Of a stretch of DNA of 64,000 nucleotides, positions 41,210 to 49,524 are shown piece by piece; the first letter of the stretch is position 1; each line of letters opens with the position of its first letter. This DNA comes from Sphingomonas colocasiae. Its GTDB lineage: Bacteria > Pseudomonadota > Alphaproteobacteria > Sphingomonadales > Sphingomonadaceae. The position numbers and the translations under genes were made by a program. The notes under the pieces were generated by a model. That model was not told where the DNA came from and ran no database searches. It saw only the letters and a program-made list of their open reading frames with translations. The DNA is taken from contig NZ_JAINVV010000016.1 in NCBI RefSeq assembly GCF_019880585.1, forward strand, positions 1-64,000. Direction: 5' to 3'.

Positions 41210-43372
41210 TCAGCCCGCGCAGTGCATCGCGAAGGCCCAGAACAGCGCCTTTTCGGCATATTCGCTCTTCAGGTCGGCGCTGCCCTGATGGCCGCTGTCC
41301 ATATCGGTCATCAGCATCGCGGGGTTGGCGCTGGTGGAACGCAGGCGGACTTCCGCCACCAGCTTGGCCGGTTCCCAATAGGCGACGCGATCGTCCTTGA
41401 GCCCGGCGGTGCAGAGCAGCGGAGGATAGGGCGCGGCGCGGACATTCTCATAGGGCGAGATCGACGCGATATAATCATAGGCCCTGGGGTCGGCGAGCGG
41501 ATCGCCCCAATCGGGGCGGAACAGCGGCACCAGCGGATGGCCGGCGTCGCTCATCGTGTTGAGCATGTCGACAAAGGGCACCTGCGCGATCACGCCGCCC
41601 CAGAGATCGGGCGCGAGGTTCATGCTGCCGCCGACGAGCAGCCCGCCCGCCGACAGGCCATAGGCGACGATCCGGCCGGGCGCGGTATAGCCCCGGGCGC
41701 TGAGATGCCGAGCGGAGGCGACGAAATCGACGAAGCTGTTGCGCTTGGCGAAGCGGCGCCCGTCCAGGAACCAGCGGCGCCCCTTTTCTGATCCGCCGCG
41801 GACATGCGCGATGGCGTAGCGCCATCCCCTGTCGACCAGCGCGAGCGCCGCGACCGAGAAGAGCGGATCGCTGTTCACGCCATAGGAACCATAGCCGTAC
41901 TGGAGCAGCGGCGCCCGCCCGTCGCGCGGGGCATCGCGCCGCGACAACAGGGTGATCGGCACGGTTTCGCCGTCGGGCGTGGGCGCCAACAGCCGCTCGA
42001 CCCGGTAATCGTCGGGATCGAAATGCGCGACCTGCTGCTGCGCGAGCACGCGCTGCGCGCCGTCGGCAAGATCGACCGCGATCCAGCGCGGCGGCGATTT
42101 GGGCGATTGGTGGACGATGGTGATGCTGGCGGCGGCATAGGCCTGGTCCGCCGGCACCTCGATCGCATAGGCGGGATCGTCGAAGGCGATGGAGCGATCC
42201 TTGCCGTCGCGGCCGCGGATGACGAGGCGGTGGAGCCCGTCGACGCGTTCCAGCCGCGCCAGCGCCCCGGCAAAGGGATGGATCGAGAGGATCGGAACAC
42301 CCGGCCGGTGCGGCACCAGAATATCGGTGACGCGGAAGCTTTCGGGATCGAGGCGCAGCAGCTTCATGTCGAACGCGTCATCGGCGTCGGTGAGCGCGAC
42401 CAGTGTCCCGTCCCATTCGTCGATCTCGCAGCGCACCCCCGCCCGGCGCGGCCAGGCGATGACGGGCGTGCCGGTTTCGTCGGCGGCGGAAAGCAGCCGG
42501 ATCTCCGAGGTTTCGGCGCCCGCCAGGGTGAGCGCGATGAACCCGCCGGCGGCGGTGCGGCGCACCGACATGAAGATGGCGGGATCGCTCTCCTCATAAA
42601 CGAGGCGGGTTTCCCCGCTTTCGACCGAGCTGCGGTAAAGCCGGGTCGGACGGTTGTGCGCGTCGCGCCGGATCCAGAACAGCCAGCGCGAAGAAGGTGA
42701 GAAGACGAAGGCGCCATAGCCATAGGCGTCGCGATCGACGAGCGTGCGGACCTGGCCGTTCCGGTTGTCGCGCACCAGGATGCGATGGCGATCATTGCCG
42801 ATCACATCCTCCGCCCAGGCGAACCAGCGCTGATCCGGGCTCGGCTGATGGCCAGTGCTGCGGAAATAGGGCTGGCCCTTGGCGCGCGCCGCGTCGTCGA
42901 CCAGGATCTGGGGTTCGCCGTCCCCCGCGCGGCGATAATGGACGGGGTGGAGGGCGCCCGGTGGCACGGCAGACCAATAGGACCAGCCGTCACGCTCGAT
43001 CGCGGGCGCCGCCGTCTCGGCGCCGCCGCGCGCCAGCATCGCTTCGAGCAGCTCCGCGCGCAGCGTGTCGAGCGGCTTCAGCATCGCTTCGGCATAGGCG
43101 TTCTCGTCCGCCAGCATGCGGGCGACGGGGGCGGGCAGATTGTCGCGCGTGCGTTCCCCCGTCGCGGGAACGAATTTCATCCAGTGATAGGGATCGTCGC
43201 GGGTGCGGCCGAGCTGCGCGATCGCGTGCGCGATGCGCGGCGATCGCGGCGGTGCGATCGCGGGCCAGCGGCCGGCGGCGGGCGTCGCCGCGCGTGTGCC
43301 AGGCGCCGCCAGCAGCGGCAGCGATGCCGCGCCCGCCAGGAAATGCCGCCTCGTGCTGCTTGTCGCCGCCAT
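41210..43372 (-). CDS. Tat-exported S9A prolyl oligopeptidase / oligopeptidase B-like peptidase
   Basis: 720 residues from ATG 43372 (GAGAGG 5 bases upstream). N-terminus S-T-R-R-H-F-L-A-G-A-A is a twin-arginine signal. A seven-bladed propeller region follows, then an alpha/beta-hydrolase domain with Ser574 in Y-G-L-S-A-G-G, a likely Asp in L-K-D-D-R-V, and a His in D-S-G-H-Q-G. The order and length fit prolyl oligopeptidase and oligopeptidase B (S9A). Export through Tat is unusual for oligopeptidase B, which is normally cytoplasmic. Divergent from TBDR 3 across 211 bases; the pair could scavenge peptides. Confidence 0.9.
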   Translation of the reverse strand: MAATSSTRRHFLAGAASLPLLAAPGTRAATPAAGRWPAIAPPRSPRIAHAIAQLGRTRDDPYHWMKFVPATGERTRDNLPAPVARMLADENAYAEAMLKPLDTLRAELLEAMLARGGAETAAPAIERDGWSYWSAVPPGALHPVHYRRAGDGEPQILVDDAARAKGQPYFRSTGHQPSPDQRWFAWAEDVIGNDRHRILVRDNRNGQVRTLVDRDAYGYGAFVFSPSSRWLFWIRRDAHNRPTRLYRSSVESGETRLVYEESDPAIFMSVRRTAAGGFIALTLAGAETSEIRLLSAADETGTPVIAWPRRAGVRCEIDEWDGTLVALTDADDAFDMKLLRLDPESFRVTDILVPHRPGVPILSIHPFAGALARLERVDGLHRLVIRGRDGKDRSIAFDDPAYAIEVPADQAYAAASITIVHQSPKSPPRWIAVDLADGAQRVLAQQQVAHFDPDDYRVERLLAPTPDGETVPITLLSRRDAPRDGRAPLLQYGYGSYGVNSDPLFSVAALALVDRGWRYAIAHVRGGSEKGRRWFLDGRRFAKRNSFVDFVASARHLSARGYTAPGRIVAYGLSAGGLLVGGSMNLAPDLWGGVIAQVPFVDMLNTMSDAGHPLVPLFRPDWGDPLADPRAYDYIASISPYENVRAAPYPPLLCTAGLKDDRVAYWEPAKLVAEVRLRSTSANPAMLMTDMDSGHQGSADLKSEYAEKALFWAFAMHCAG

Positions 43373-43583
43373 GCCGTCCTCTCGCTCGTCGATCGCCCTT
43401 GATGATCGCAGGATATGCGCAAGCCGCGCGCTTACCGCGCCGATCAGGCCGCGCGATCCATCGATCGGGCAAATCCGACGGCATGGCCCGATCCGGCTCG
43501 ATTCTGGCCCAACCATCTCCGACACGTCGGGGGAAGCTGATAGCTTCAGCATCGGATATTCAAACCAATAAGGGAGGTGGACG

Positions 43584-45788
43584 ATGGACTTGGCGATCAG
43601 GCGGATGCTGGCGGGCGGATTGTCGCTACTCGCGTTCGGCCATGCATCGGCGGCGATGGCGCAGGCCACGCAGGACGCCGGCACGATCGATGACAGCGAG
43701 ATCATCGTGACCGCGACCAAGCGCGAGGAATCGGTGCGCGACGTGACGGGTTCGATCAGCGCGGTGAGCCAGGCGACGCTGCAGCGGCTGAACGCGCAGA
43801 GCCTGGCCGATTACATCACGCGCATCCCCGGCGTGGTCTTCAACGATTACCAGCCCGGCGTATCCGAAGTGGTGATCCGCGGCGTGGCATCGACCACCTA
43901 TCACGAGGCCAACCAGACCACGACCGGCTATTATCTCAACCAGGTGCCGCTGATCGAGCCCGGCTTTCCGCTCGTCATCCCCGATGTCGACAGTTTCGAC
44001 GTCAATCGCGTCGAAGTGCTGCGCGGGCCGCAGGGCACCTTGTTCGGATCCTCGTCGCTGGGCGGTGCGGTCAACTATGTCGTCAACGAAGCCGATGCCG
44101 GCCGCTTCGACGCCGGGTTCGAGGGCAATCTCGCGAGCACGCGGCGCGCGGGCGGTGCGGTCAATTATGGCGTGAAGGCGATGGTGAACCTGCCGATCGT
44201 CGACGACCGGCTGGCCGTGCGCCTGGTCGCGCTCCAGCGCGTCGATGCGGGCTATCTGAACAATGCGGCACTGGGCAAGAAGGGCAGCAACGACCTGCGC
44301 GTGCGCGGCCTGCGCGGATCGATCGTATTCACGCCGACGGAGACGACGCGCATCTCCGCGCTCAGCATGTACCAGGAATATGACCTGGACGATCAGACCT
44401 ATGTGTTCGTGCTGCCCGGCCGCAATTACGAGCGGCCCAATACCGAGGCCGAATATCAGGATACCGATTTCCTGATGCACAGCCTGAAGCTGGAGCAGGA
44501 ACTGGGCTTCGCCACGCTGACCGCGATCGGCAGCTATACCGAGAAGCATTCGAGCGTGCTGTTCGATTATTCGCTGGGTGCGTTCGATGGGCGCACGGGC
44601 ACGCCGATCCTGGGCATCGGATCGGGCAAGTCCAGGACGCGCTATGCCGAGCTGCGGCTGGCGTCGCCGGGGGAGGGGCGTTTCCGCTGGCTGATCGGCG
44701 CCAATTATTCGCACATGCGCGCCAATGGCGATGACGGGCTCTATCTGGAAGGGATCGGCCGCTATATCGACGCGCATCCCGGCGATTATGGCGGCCACGC
44801 GGGCAATGTGATCGCGCCCGGCGATTTCTATTCGCGGTCCAGCTATGCCAGCCGGGTCAGCGAAAAGGCGGTGTTCGGCGAGGTCTCGTTCGATTTCACG
44901 CCGCAATTGACGTTGACGCTGGGCGGGCGCGGTTTCGAATATCGCACGCGGCCGAGCGCGCAACTGCTGCCCAACGCCAATCTTGTGCCGGCCTTCAACT
45001 ACGAACCGCCGGCGGACAAGCAGTCCGGCTTCATTCCCAAGGCGTCGCTCAGCTTCAAACCCAATGACGACATCAAGATCTATGCGCTGTATTCGGAAGG
45101 TTTCCGCATCGGCGGCATCAACGTGTTCGCGCTGCCCTTTCCCAACCTGCCGCTCACCTTCGGCAACGACAGCACCAAGAATTACGAGCTGGGCGCGCGT
45201 TTCGACCTGATCGGGCGGACATTGTCGCTGGACGTCACCGCCTATCATATCGACTGGGGCAACATCCAGGCACGGCTGTTCGCGCCCAATGACTATGGTT
45301 ACACGGTGAACGGCGGCGGCGCCGCGATCGACGGCGTCGAACTGAGCCTGACGATGCGGCCGACGCGCAACCTGACCTTCGCCTCCAACATCTCGTACAA
45401 CGACGCGCGCCTGTCGTCGCTGCTGCCCGACAGTTTCGCGCCCGGCGGCGGTTATGCCAAGGGAACGCGGCTGCCCGGCGCGTCCGAATGGACGATCTCG
45501 AACACGCTGGACCTGAGCTTTCCCGAATGGCGGCTGAAGCCGCGTTTCGGCATCGCGCATCGCTATCTCTCCAGCGCGCCGGTGGCGTTCGGCGCGACGC
45601 TGGAGCGCGGCGATTTCCATATCATCGACCTGAATGCGTCGGTGACGTTGGCCGAGCGGATCGAACTGGGCCTGTTCGCGAAGAATCTGTTCGATCAATA
45701 TGGCCTGCTCAACGCACCATTCTCGTTCGCGGGATCGGTGACGCGGCCGCGCACGGTGGGCGCCAGCCTGCGTTTCGACCTGAACTGA
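43584..45788 (+). CDS. TonB-dependent outer-membrane receptor 3
   Basis: 734 residues; ATG 43584 follows AGGGAGG. Signal peptide ends A-M-A-Q-A near residue 28, TonB box S-E-I-I-V-T-A-T-K-R at about 38-47. Plug region with N-R-V-E-V-L-R-G-P-Q-G-T-L-F-G, barrel to a C-terminal R-F-D-L-N, so the last residue is Asn rather than the usual Phe. It is divergent from an S9 peptidase and followed after 270 bases by an AraC regulator. Ligand unknown; peptides or peptide-bearing compounds are a reasonable guess from context. Confidence 0.92.
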   Translation: MDLAIRRMLAGGLSLLAFGHASAAMAQATQDAGTIDDSEIIVTATKREESVRDVTGSISAVSQATLQRLNAQSLADYITRIPGVVFNDYQPGVSEVVIRGVASTTYHEANQTTTGYYLNQVPLIEPGFPLVIPDVDSFDVNRVEVLRGPQGTLFGSSSLGGAVNYVVNEADAGRFDAGFEGNLASTRRAGGAVNYGVKAMVNLPIVDDRLAVRLVALQRVDAGYLNNAALGKKGSNDLRVRGLRGSIVFTPTETTRISALSMYQEYDLDDQTYVFVLPGRNYERPNTEAEYQDTDFLMHSLKLEQELGFATLTAIGSYTEKHSSVLFDYSLGAFDGRTGTPILGIGSGKSRTRYAELRLASPGEGRFRWLIGANYSHMRANGDDGLYLEGIGRYIDAHPGDYGGHAGNVIAPGDFYSRSSYASRVSEKAVFGEVSFDFTPQLTLTLGGRGFEYRTRPSAQLLPNANLVPAFNYEPPADKQSGFIPKASLSFKPNDDIKIYALYSEGFRIGGINVFALPFPNLPLTFGNDSTKNYELGARFDLIGRTLSLDVTAYHIDWGNIQARLFAPNDYGYTVNGGGAAIDGVELSLTMRPTRNLTFASNISYNDARLSSLLPDSFAPGGGYAKGTRLPGASEWTISNTLDLSFPEWRLKPRFGIAHRYLSSAPVAFGATLERGDFHIIDLNASVTLAERIELGLFAKNLFDQYGLLNAPFSFAGSVTRPRTVGASLRFDLN

Positions 45789-46058
45789 CGACGTGTACCG
45801 GGATGCGCCGAGTTCGACTCATCGCATCCCGTTCAAGCCCGCGCGGCGCTTGAGCGTTCCAGGGTGCGGATGCGTCAGCATCCCCGCATCCTGGCATGGG
45901 CGCCGTCTCCCGATCGGGGGGGCAGCGTTTCCCGGCACCCCGTGCCCCGTCATTCGGGCCGGATATCGTGCCGAAAGGGCCAGCGCCCGTTCCTCCGCTG
46001 GCCATGGCGGGATTTGGCCTATATGATCGGATCAGCGGACATTCATGGGAAACGGGCC

Positions 46059-46892
46059 ATGAAACACAGCATCGACGTGTTGATCAACGATCGGCCGGTG
46101 ATCGCCTTGCGCGACGAATATCCGGCGGGATTCGTCGATCCGATGCACAGCCACGATCATGTGCAGATCCTTTACGGCTCGGCCGGGGTGATGTCTGTCC
46201 GGACGCCGGAGACCAGCTTCGTGATCCCGCCGCAGCGCGCGGTATGGCTGCCGGCGGGCGTGCCGCACGAAGTGGCGTGTCGCGGGCCGGTATCGCTGCG
46301 CACGCTCTATCTGCCCGCCGACGGGCGCGGGGGCGATCGCTGCCGGATCTTCGAGGTGTCCAACCTGCTGAAGGCGCTGATCCTGGAAGTGGTGGATTTT
46401 CCGCCGCTCTACGATGTCGACGGGCGCGAGGGGCGGATCATCGCGATGCTGCTGGAGGAGATGGGGCGCATGCCCAATGCGCCTTATCAGGTGGCGATGC
46501 CCATCGATCCCCGGCTGCTGCGGGTATGCAACGCGATCCTCGCCGATCCCTCCGATCCGCGCGATATCGATGACTGGGCGGGCGTCGCGGCGATGGGGCG
46601 GCGGACCTTCACCCGCGCCTTCAAGGAGGAAACGGGCATGGGGCTGGCGGTGTGGCGCCAGCAGGTGCGGCTGATGGAGGCACTGTCGCTGCTGGCGGCG
46701 GGCGCATCGATCACGCAGGTGACCTATGAGGTGGGCTATGACAGCCCCAGCGGCTTCGCCGCGATGTTCCGCCGCGCATTCGGCGTGCCGCCCAGCCAGT
46801 ATCTCAAGCACGAGACGGGCGAGGGCGGGGGAGAGGCGGGGCCCGCGCTTGTGCGTCCACGCGTGCGCGGGCGGGCGACCGTGGAGGCATGA
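46059..46892 (+). CDS. AraC-family regulator with cupin sensor domain, second copy
   Basis: 277 residues from ATG 46059; ATG 46023 is possible and neither has a strong ribosome site. Cupin-like N-domain (H-S-H-D-H-V-Q-I-L-Y, F-V-I-P-P-Q-R-A-V-W-L-P-A-G-V-P-H), then AraC helix-turn-helix domains (M-G-R-R-T-F-T-R-A-F, V-G-Y-D-S-P-S-G-F-A-A-M-F-R-R-A-F-G). It shares the layout of the regulator at 39736. The likely target is the preceding TBDR or the S9 peptidase. The C-terminal tail is basic and extra. Confidence 0.88.
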   Translation: MKHSIDVLINDRPVIALRDEYPAGFVDPMHSHDHVQILYGSAGVMSVRTPETSFVIPPQRAVWLPAGVPHEVACRGPVSLRTLYLPADGRGGDRCRIFEVSNLLKALILEVVDFPPLYDVDGREGRIIAMLLEEMGRMPNAPYQVAMPIDPRLLRVCNAILADPSDPRDIDDWAGVAAMGRRTFTRAFKEETGMGLAVWRQQVRLMEALSLLAAGASITQVTYEVGYDSPSGFAAMFRRAFGVPPSQYLKHETGEGGGEAGPALVRPRVRGRATVEA

Positions 46893-47006
46893 GGCCGCGC
46901 CGTCAGTCGGGGTTTTCCGGCCGAGGCGTACGCCAGTCCGAAGCCTGGCCGATCGGCGCGGTGACGATGCGGGCGGCATTCGCACACTGGACCGCCCAAC
47001 CATCCT

Positions 47007-47798
47007 ATGGCGAGCGATCCCGCTTTCCGGCATATGAAGGTGATGGCCAATGAATTGCGTCCGCCGCGGCTAGCGGTCCTGATTGATGCCGACAACGCCT
47101 CGCCCAGGATCGCGGCCGGACTTTTCCCGGAGATCGCGAAGATCGGCGAAGCGAGCGTGCGCCGGATCTATGGCGATTTCTCGGCGCCGAGGCTCAAGGG
47201 CTGGATCGACGTGCTTGCCACTTATGCCATCATGCCTCATCAAAATTTTGCTTATACGTCGGGAAAAAACGCGTCCGATATCGCTCTGGTGATCGATGCC
47301 ATGGATCTGCTGCACAGCGGCCGCTTCGACGGCTTCTGCCTGATATCGTCGGACAGCGACTTTACGCGGCTGGCCGCGCGCATCCGCGAACAGGGTCTGG
47401 ACGTCTATGGCTTTGGGGAACAGAAAACGCCGGAGAGCTTCCGGCAGGCGTGCCGCCGCTTCATTTACACCGAAAACCTGCTTCCCGAAGCGCCTGCGCC
47501 GGCGGCGCCTGACAAGCCCGATGCGCGGCCGGCTTCCCTGACCCGCCCACCCGCGCAGGCGGTGCAGTTGATCAGGGCGGCGATGGCCCAGCTTGAGGAT
47601 GACGAGGGATGGGTTGCTCTGGGCGGAGTCGGGCAGCGGCTTGCCGTGCTCAATTCGGATTTTGATCCGCGCACCTATGGTTTCGCCAAGCTCGGCGATC
47701 TTGTGGAGAGGACGGGTAGCTTCGAGATCGATCGTCGGCAGGGACGCGGCGTCTATATCCGCACCAAGACGGCGAAACGAAAGCCGGGTGCCGGATAA
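47007..47798 (+). CDS. NYN-domain (PIN-like) RNase with OST-HTH/LOTUS domain
   Basis: 263 residues from ATG 47007; ATG 47043 (no more than 12 residues shorter) is the other choice. N-terminal NYN domain: L-I-D27-A-D29-N, a G-K-N-A-S-D91-I-A-L core and S-S-D116-S-D118-F, giving the acidic cluster of Mg2+-dependent PIN-like nucleases. A proline-rich linker at about 165-190 leads to a C-terminal winged-helix OST-HTH/LOTUS domain (A-V-Q-L-I-R-A-A-M through G-R-G-V-Y-I). Related proteins are cytoplasmic and thought to cut or bind RNA. No operon partner; it converges with the regulator at 47830. Confidence 0.9.
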   Translation: MASDPAFRHMKVMANELRPPRLAVLIDADNASPRIAAGLFPEIAKIGEASVRRIYGDFSAPRLKGWIDVLATYAIMPHQNFAYTSGKNASDIALVIDAMDLLHSGRFDGFCLISSDSDFTRLAARIREQGLDVYGFGEQKTPESFRQACRRFIYTENLLPEAPAPAAPDKPDARPASLTRPPAQAVQLIRAAMAQLEDDEGWVALGGVGQRLAVLNSDFDPRTYGFAKLGDLVERTGSFEIDRRQGRGVYIRTKTAKRKPGAG

Positions 47799-47829
47799 GA
47801 GAGCAGCGTGAGCGGTTTCGCAGGCAGGA

Positions 47830-48816
47830 TCATGCGACCCGCGGCGCACCAAGATCGGCGAGCGGGGGCCGGCCCTGCCGGTAATGCGCCGCCGCGCGCG
47901 CCGGATCCAGGCCGAGCTGGGCAAGCTCGCGGATCTTGCGGAGCAGCAACAGGCTGGGCGGCGCGCTGATCTCGCGCACGCTGTCGCTCAGCAGATTGCG
48001 GGTGAGCACGGTCCATCGATTGCCCGCCAGCCGCGTCACCATGTTTTCGGCCTGGAGCGCATGCACCTGCCGCCAGGCGGTGGCGTAGGGAATCGAGAGC
48101 GCCGCCGCCAGTTCGCGCAGCGATGTGCCGATGCGGAGTTCGTCCGGCGGAATCTCGTTGGCGTAGCGGCGGGCGAGCACGGGATCGTGGGTGACGGTGC
48201 GGACCGCCACGACCGTCAGCGCGCCCCACAGCAGAAAGGCGAGCAGGCTGCTGCCGACGGGCCGGTAGGTGTCGATAGGCATCAGCAATATGTCGAGCGA
48301 GCGGCCGATGACGTCGCCGATGGTGAATTGGGGCGCCGTGCCGACCGTGAGATCGATATCGCAGGTCGCATGCACATCCTCGATCAGCCGCAGCAACAGA
48401 TCGTGGACGCCCAGATAATAACGTTCGACCAGCGCCAGATTGTCGGCGGTGGCGGCAAGCGATACCCCCTGTGCGGACAGCGTGAACACGCCGCGATCGC
48501 GCAGCAGGTTCACATGGCGCCGCGTCGTTTCCGGGGGATCGCCCAATGACAGGGCCATGCTGCGCATCGTGATTGCGCGTGTCGGCACGGCGGGGCATGC
48601 AAGCACCCCATCGGCCGTCCAGTCCGGCAGGCAGACGCGCGCGACGATGCCGAGCTTCACGCCCAGCATCGGTTCGTCGGGCAGCAAGGCGGAGGTCAGC
48701 CGGTTCGAGGCCATCGCCATTTCGGCCCGCAATCGCGTGAGTTGCCGCAGTGGCGGATCGATGCTTGAACCGGGCACGGCTACGATCTGCCCTATCGTCC
48801 GGCGGGCGTCCAGCAT
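47830..48816 (-). CDS. Two-winged-helix putative regulator
   Basis: About 328 residues from ATG 48816; a TTG at 48864 gives 344 residues, and no start has a clear ribosome site. Two helix-turn-helix regions are seen: M-A-L-S-L-G-D-P-P-E-T-T-R-R-H-V-N-L-L-R-D-R-G-V-F in the first half, and L-R-E-L-A-A-A-L-S-I-P-Y-A-T-A-W-R-Q-V near the end. Between them is a helical and hydrophobic segment (S-S-L-L-A-F-L-L-W-G-A-L). No family name comes to mind. It is likely a DNA-binding regulator with two MarR/GntR-like wings. It converges with the NYN gene, and a large non-coding gap lies upstream. Confidence 0.65.
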   Translation of the reverse strand: MLDARRTIGQIVAVPGSSIDPPLRQLTRLRAEMAMASNRLTSALLPDEPMLGVKLGIVARVCLPDWTADGVLACPAVPTRAITMRSMALSLGDPPETTRRHVNLLRDRGVFTLSAQGVSLAATADNLALVERYYLGVHDLLLRLIEDVHATCDIDLTVGTAPQFTIGDVIGRSLDILLMPIDTYRPVGSSLLAFLLWGALTVVAVRTVTHDPVLARRYANEIPPDELRIGTSLRELAAALSIPYATAWRQVHALQAENMVTRLAGNRWTVLTRNLLSDSVREISAPPSLLLLRKIRELAQLGLDPARAAAHYRQGRPPLADLGAPRVA

Positions 48817-49524
48817 TGCGGCCGGGCAAGGCGGCGCCTGCCCGGAAACGGGACGGATCGTCAATTATCCATTTTGGGGCGCTTGGGGATTCACCCCATG
48901 ACATCGGGCGGTTAACGGAGAACGAAGCGGGAGCGGGTTGGGGCCGTGCCGCGATTCGCAGGGGAGCGGTGCGCCGGTGGGGGGCGGACCGCAACTCGGT
49001 GGGGGAACATGTCTGGTCGAGCAGAAATGCCTTGGCGCGCGTGGGGGCGCGACGGGCATTCGCCGCAGGGCTGCCCGCACCAGTGCGGCTCCGGCGGCCG
49101 ATGGCCGCCGGAGCGTCGCCCTGAACCTTCGAGCCCCTGAACCTTCGAACGCTGAACCTTTGAGATTTCCGACCAGGCGTCGCGGGTTTGGCCGCGAGGC
49201 GCCGTTGCCCGTTCGGCATTCATTCTGCCTCGGTCGCGTCCGGCATGAGGTGCCATGGCGGACGATCGCGGCGGGATAGCCGCGCCGCCCGGCCCATGAA
49301 TCCGCGACCGGAAATCCCCGGGGCTGCGTCGATTCCGATCTTCCCACCCCATCCCCCTTTTTGTTGACTGTGGGGGAGGACGTGCCCGGTGCATGTATCC
49401 AGACAGCGGCGTGTGACCCGGCGATGCGGGGGCCGTTGAAACGATCGGCCCGGCGCCACCTGCAGGCAGGTGCGACCAGAGGCCGGTGAGGGACGGCCCG
49501 TCGTGGCCGAAAGGGAGGCAGGCA
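48817..49524. other. 700-bp non-coding stretch with a perfect hairpin and short direct repeats
   Basis: A perfect 12-bp inverted repeat, GCTCCGGCGGCC (49088-49099) against GGCCGCCGGAGC (49103-49114), loop GAT, is followed by TGAACCTTCGA (49122-49132), the same again (49138-49148) and TGAACCTTTGA (49153-49163). The rest has no convincing gene; frames of about 100 codons are arginine-rich. The promoter of the downstream TBDR must lie toward the right end. Confidence 0.6.

Noticed and set aside
48938-49279. Plus-strand frame of 113 codons in the gap before TBDR 4
   Set aside because: No domain, no ribosome site, and it runs through the perfect hairpin and short repeats.
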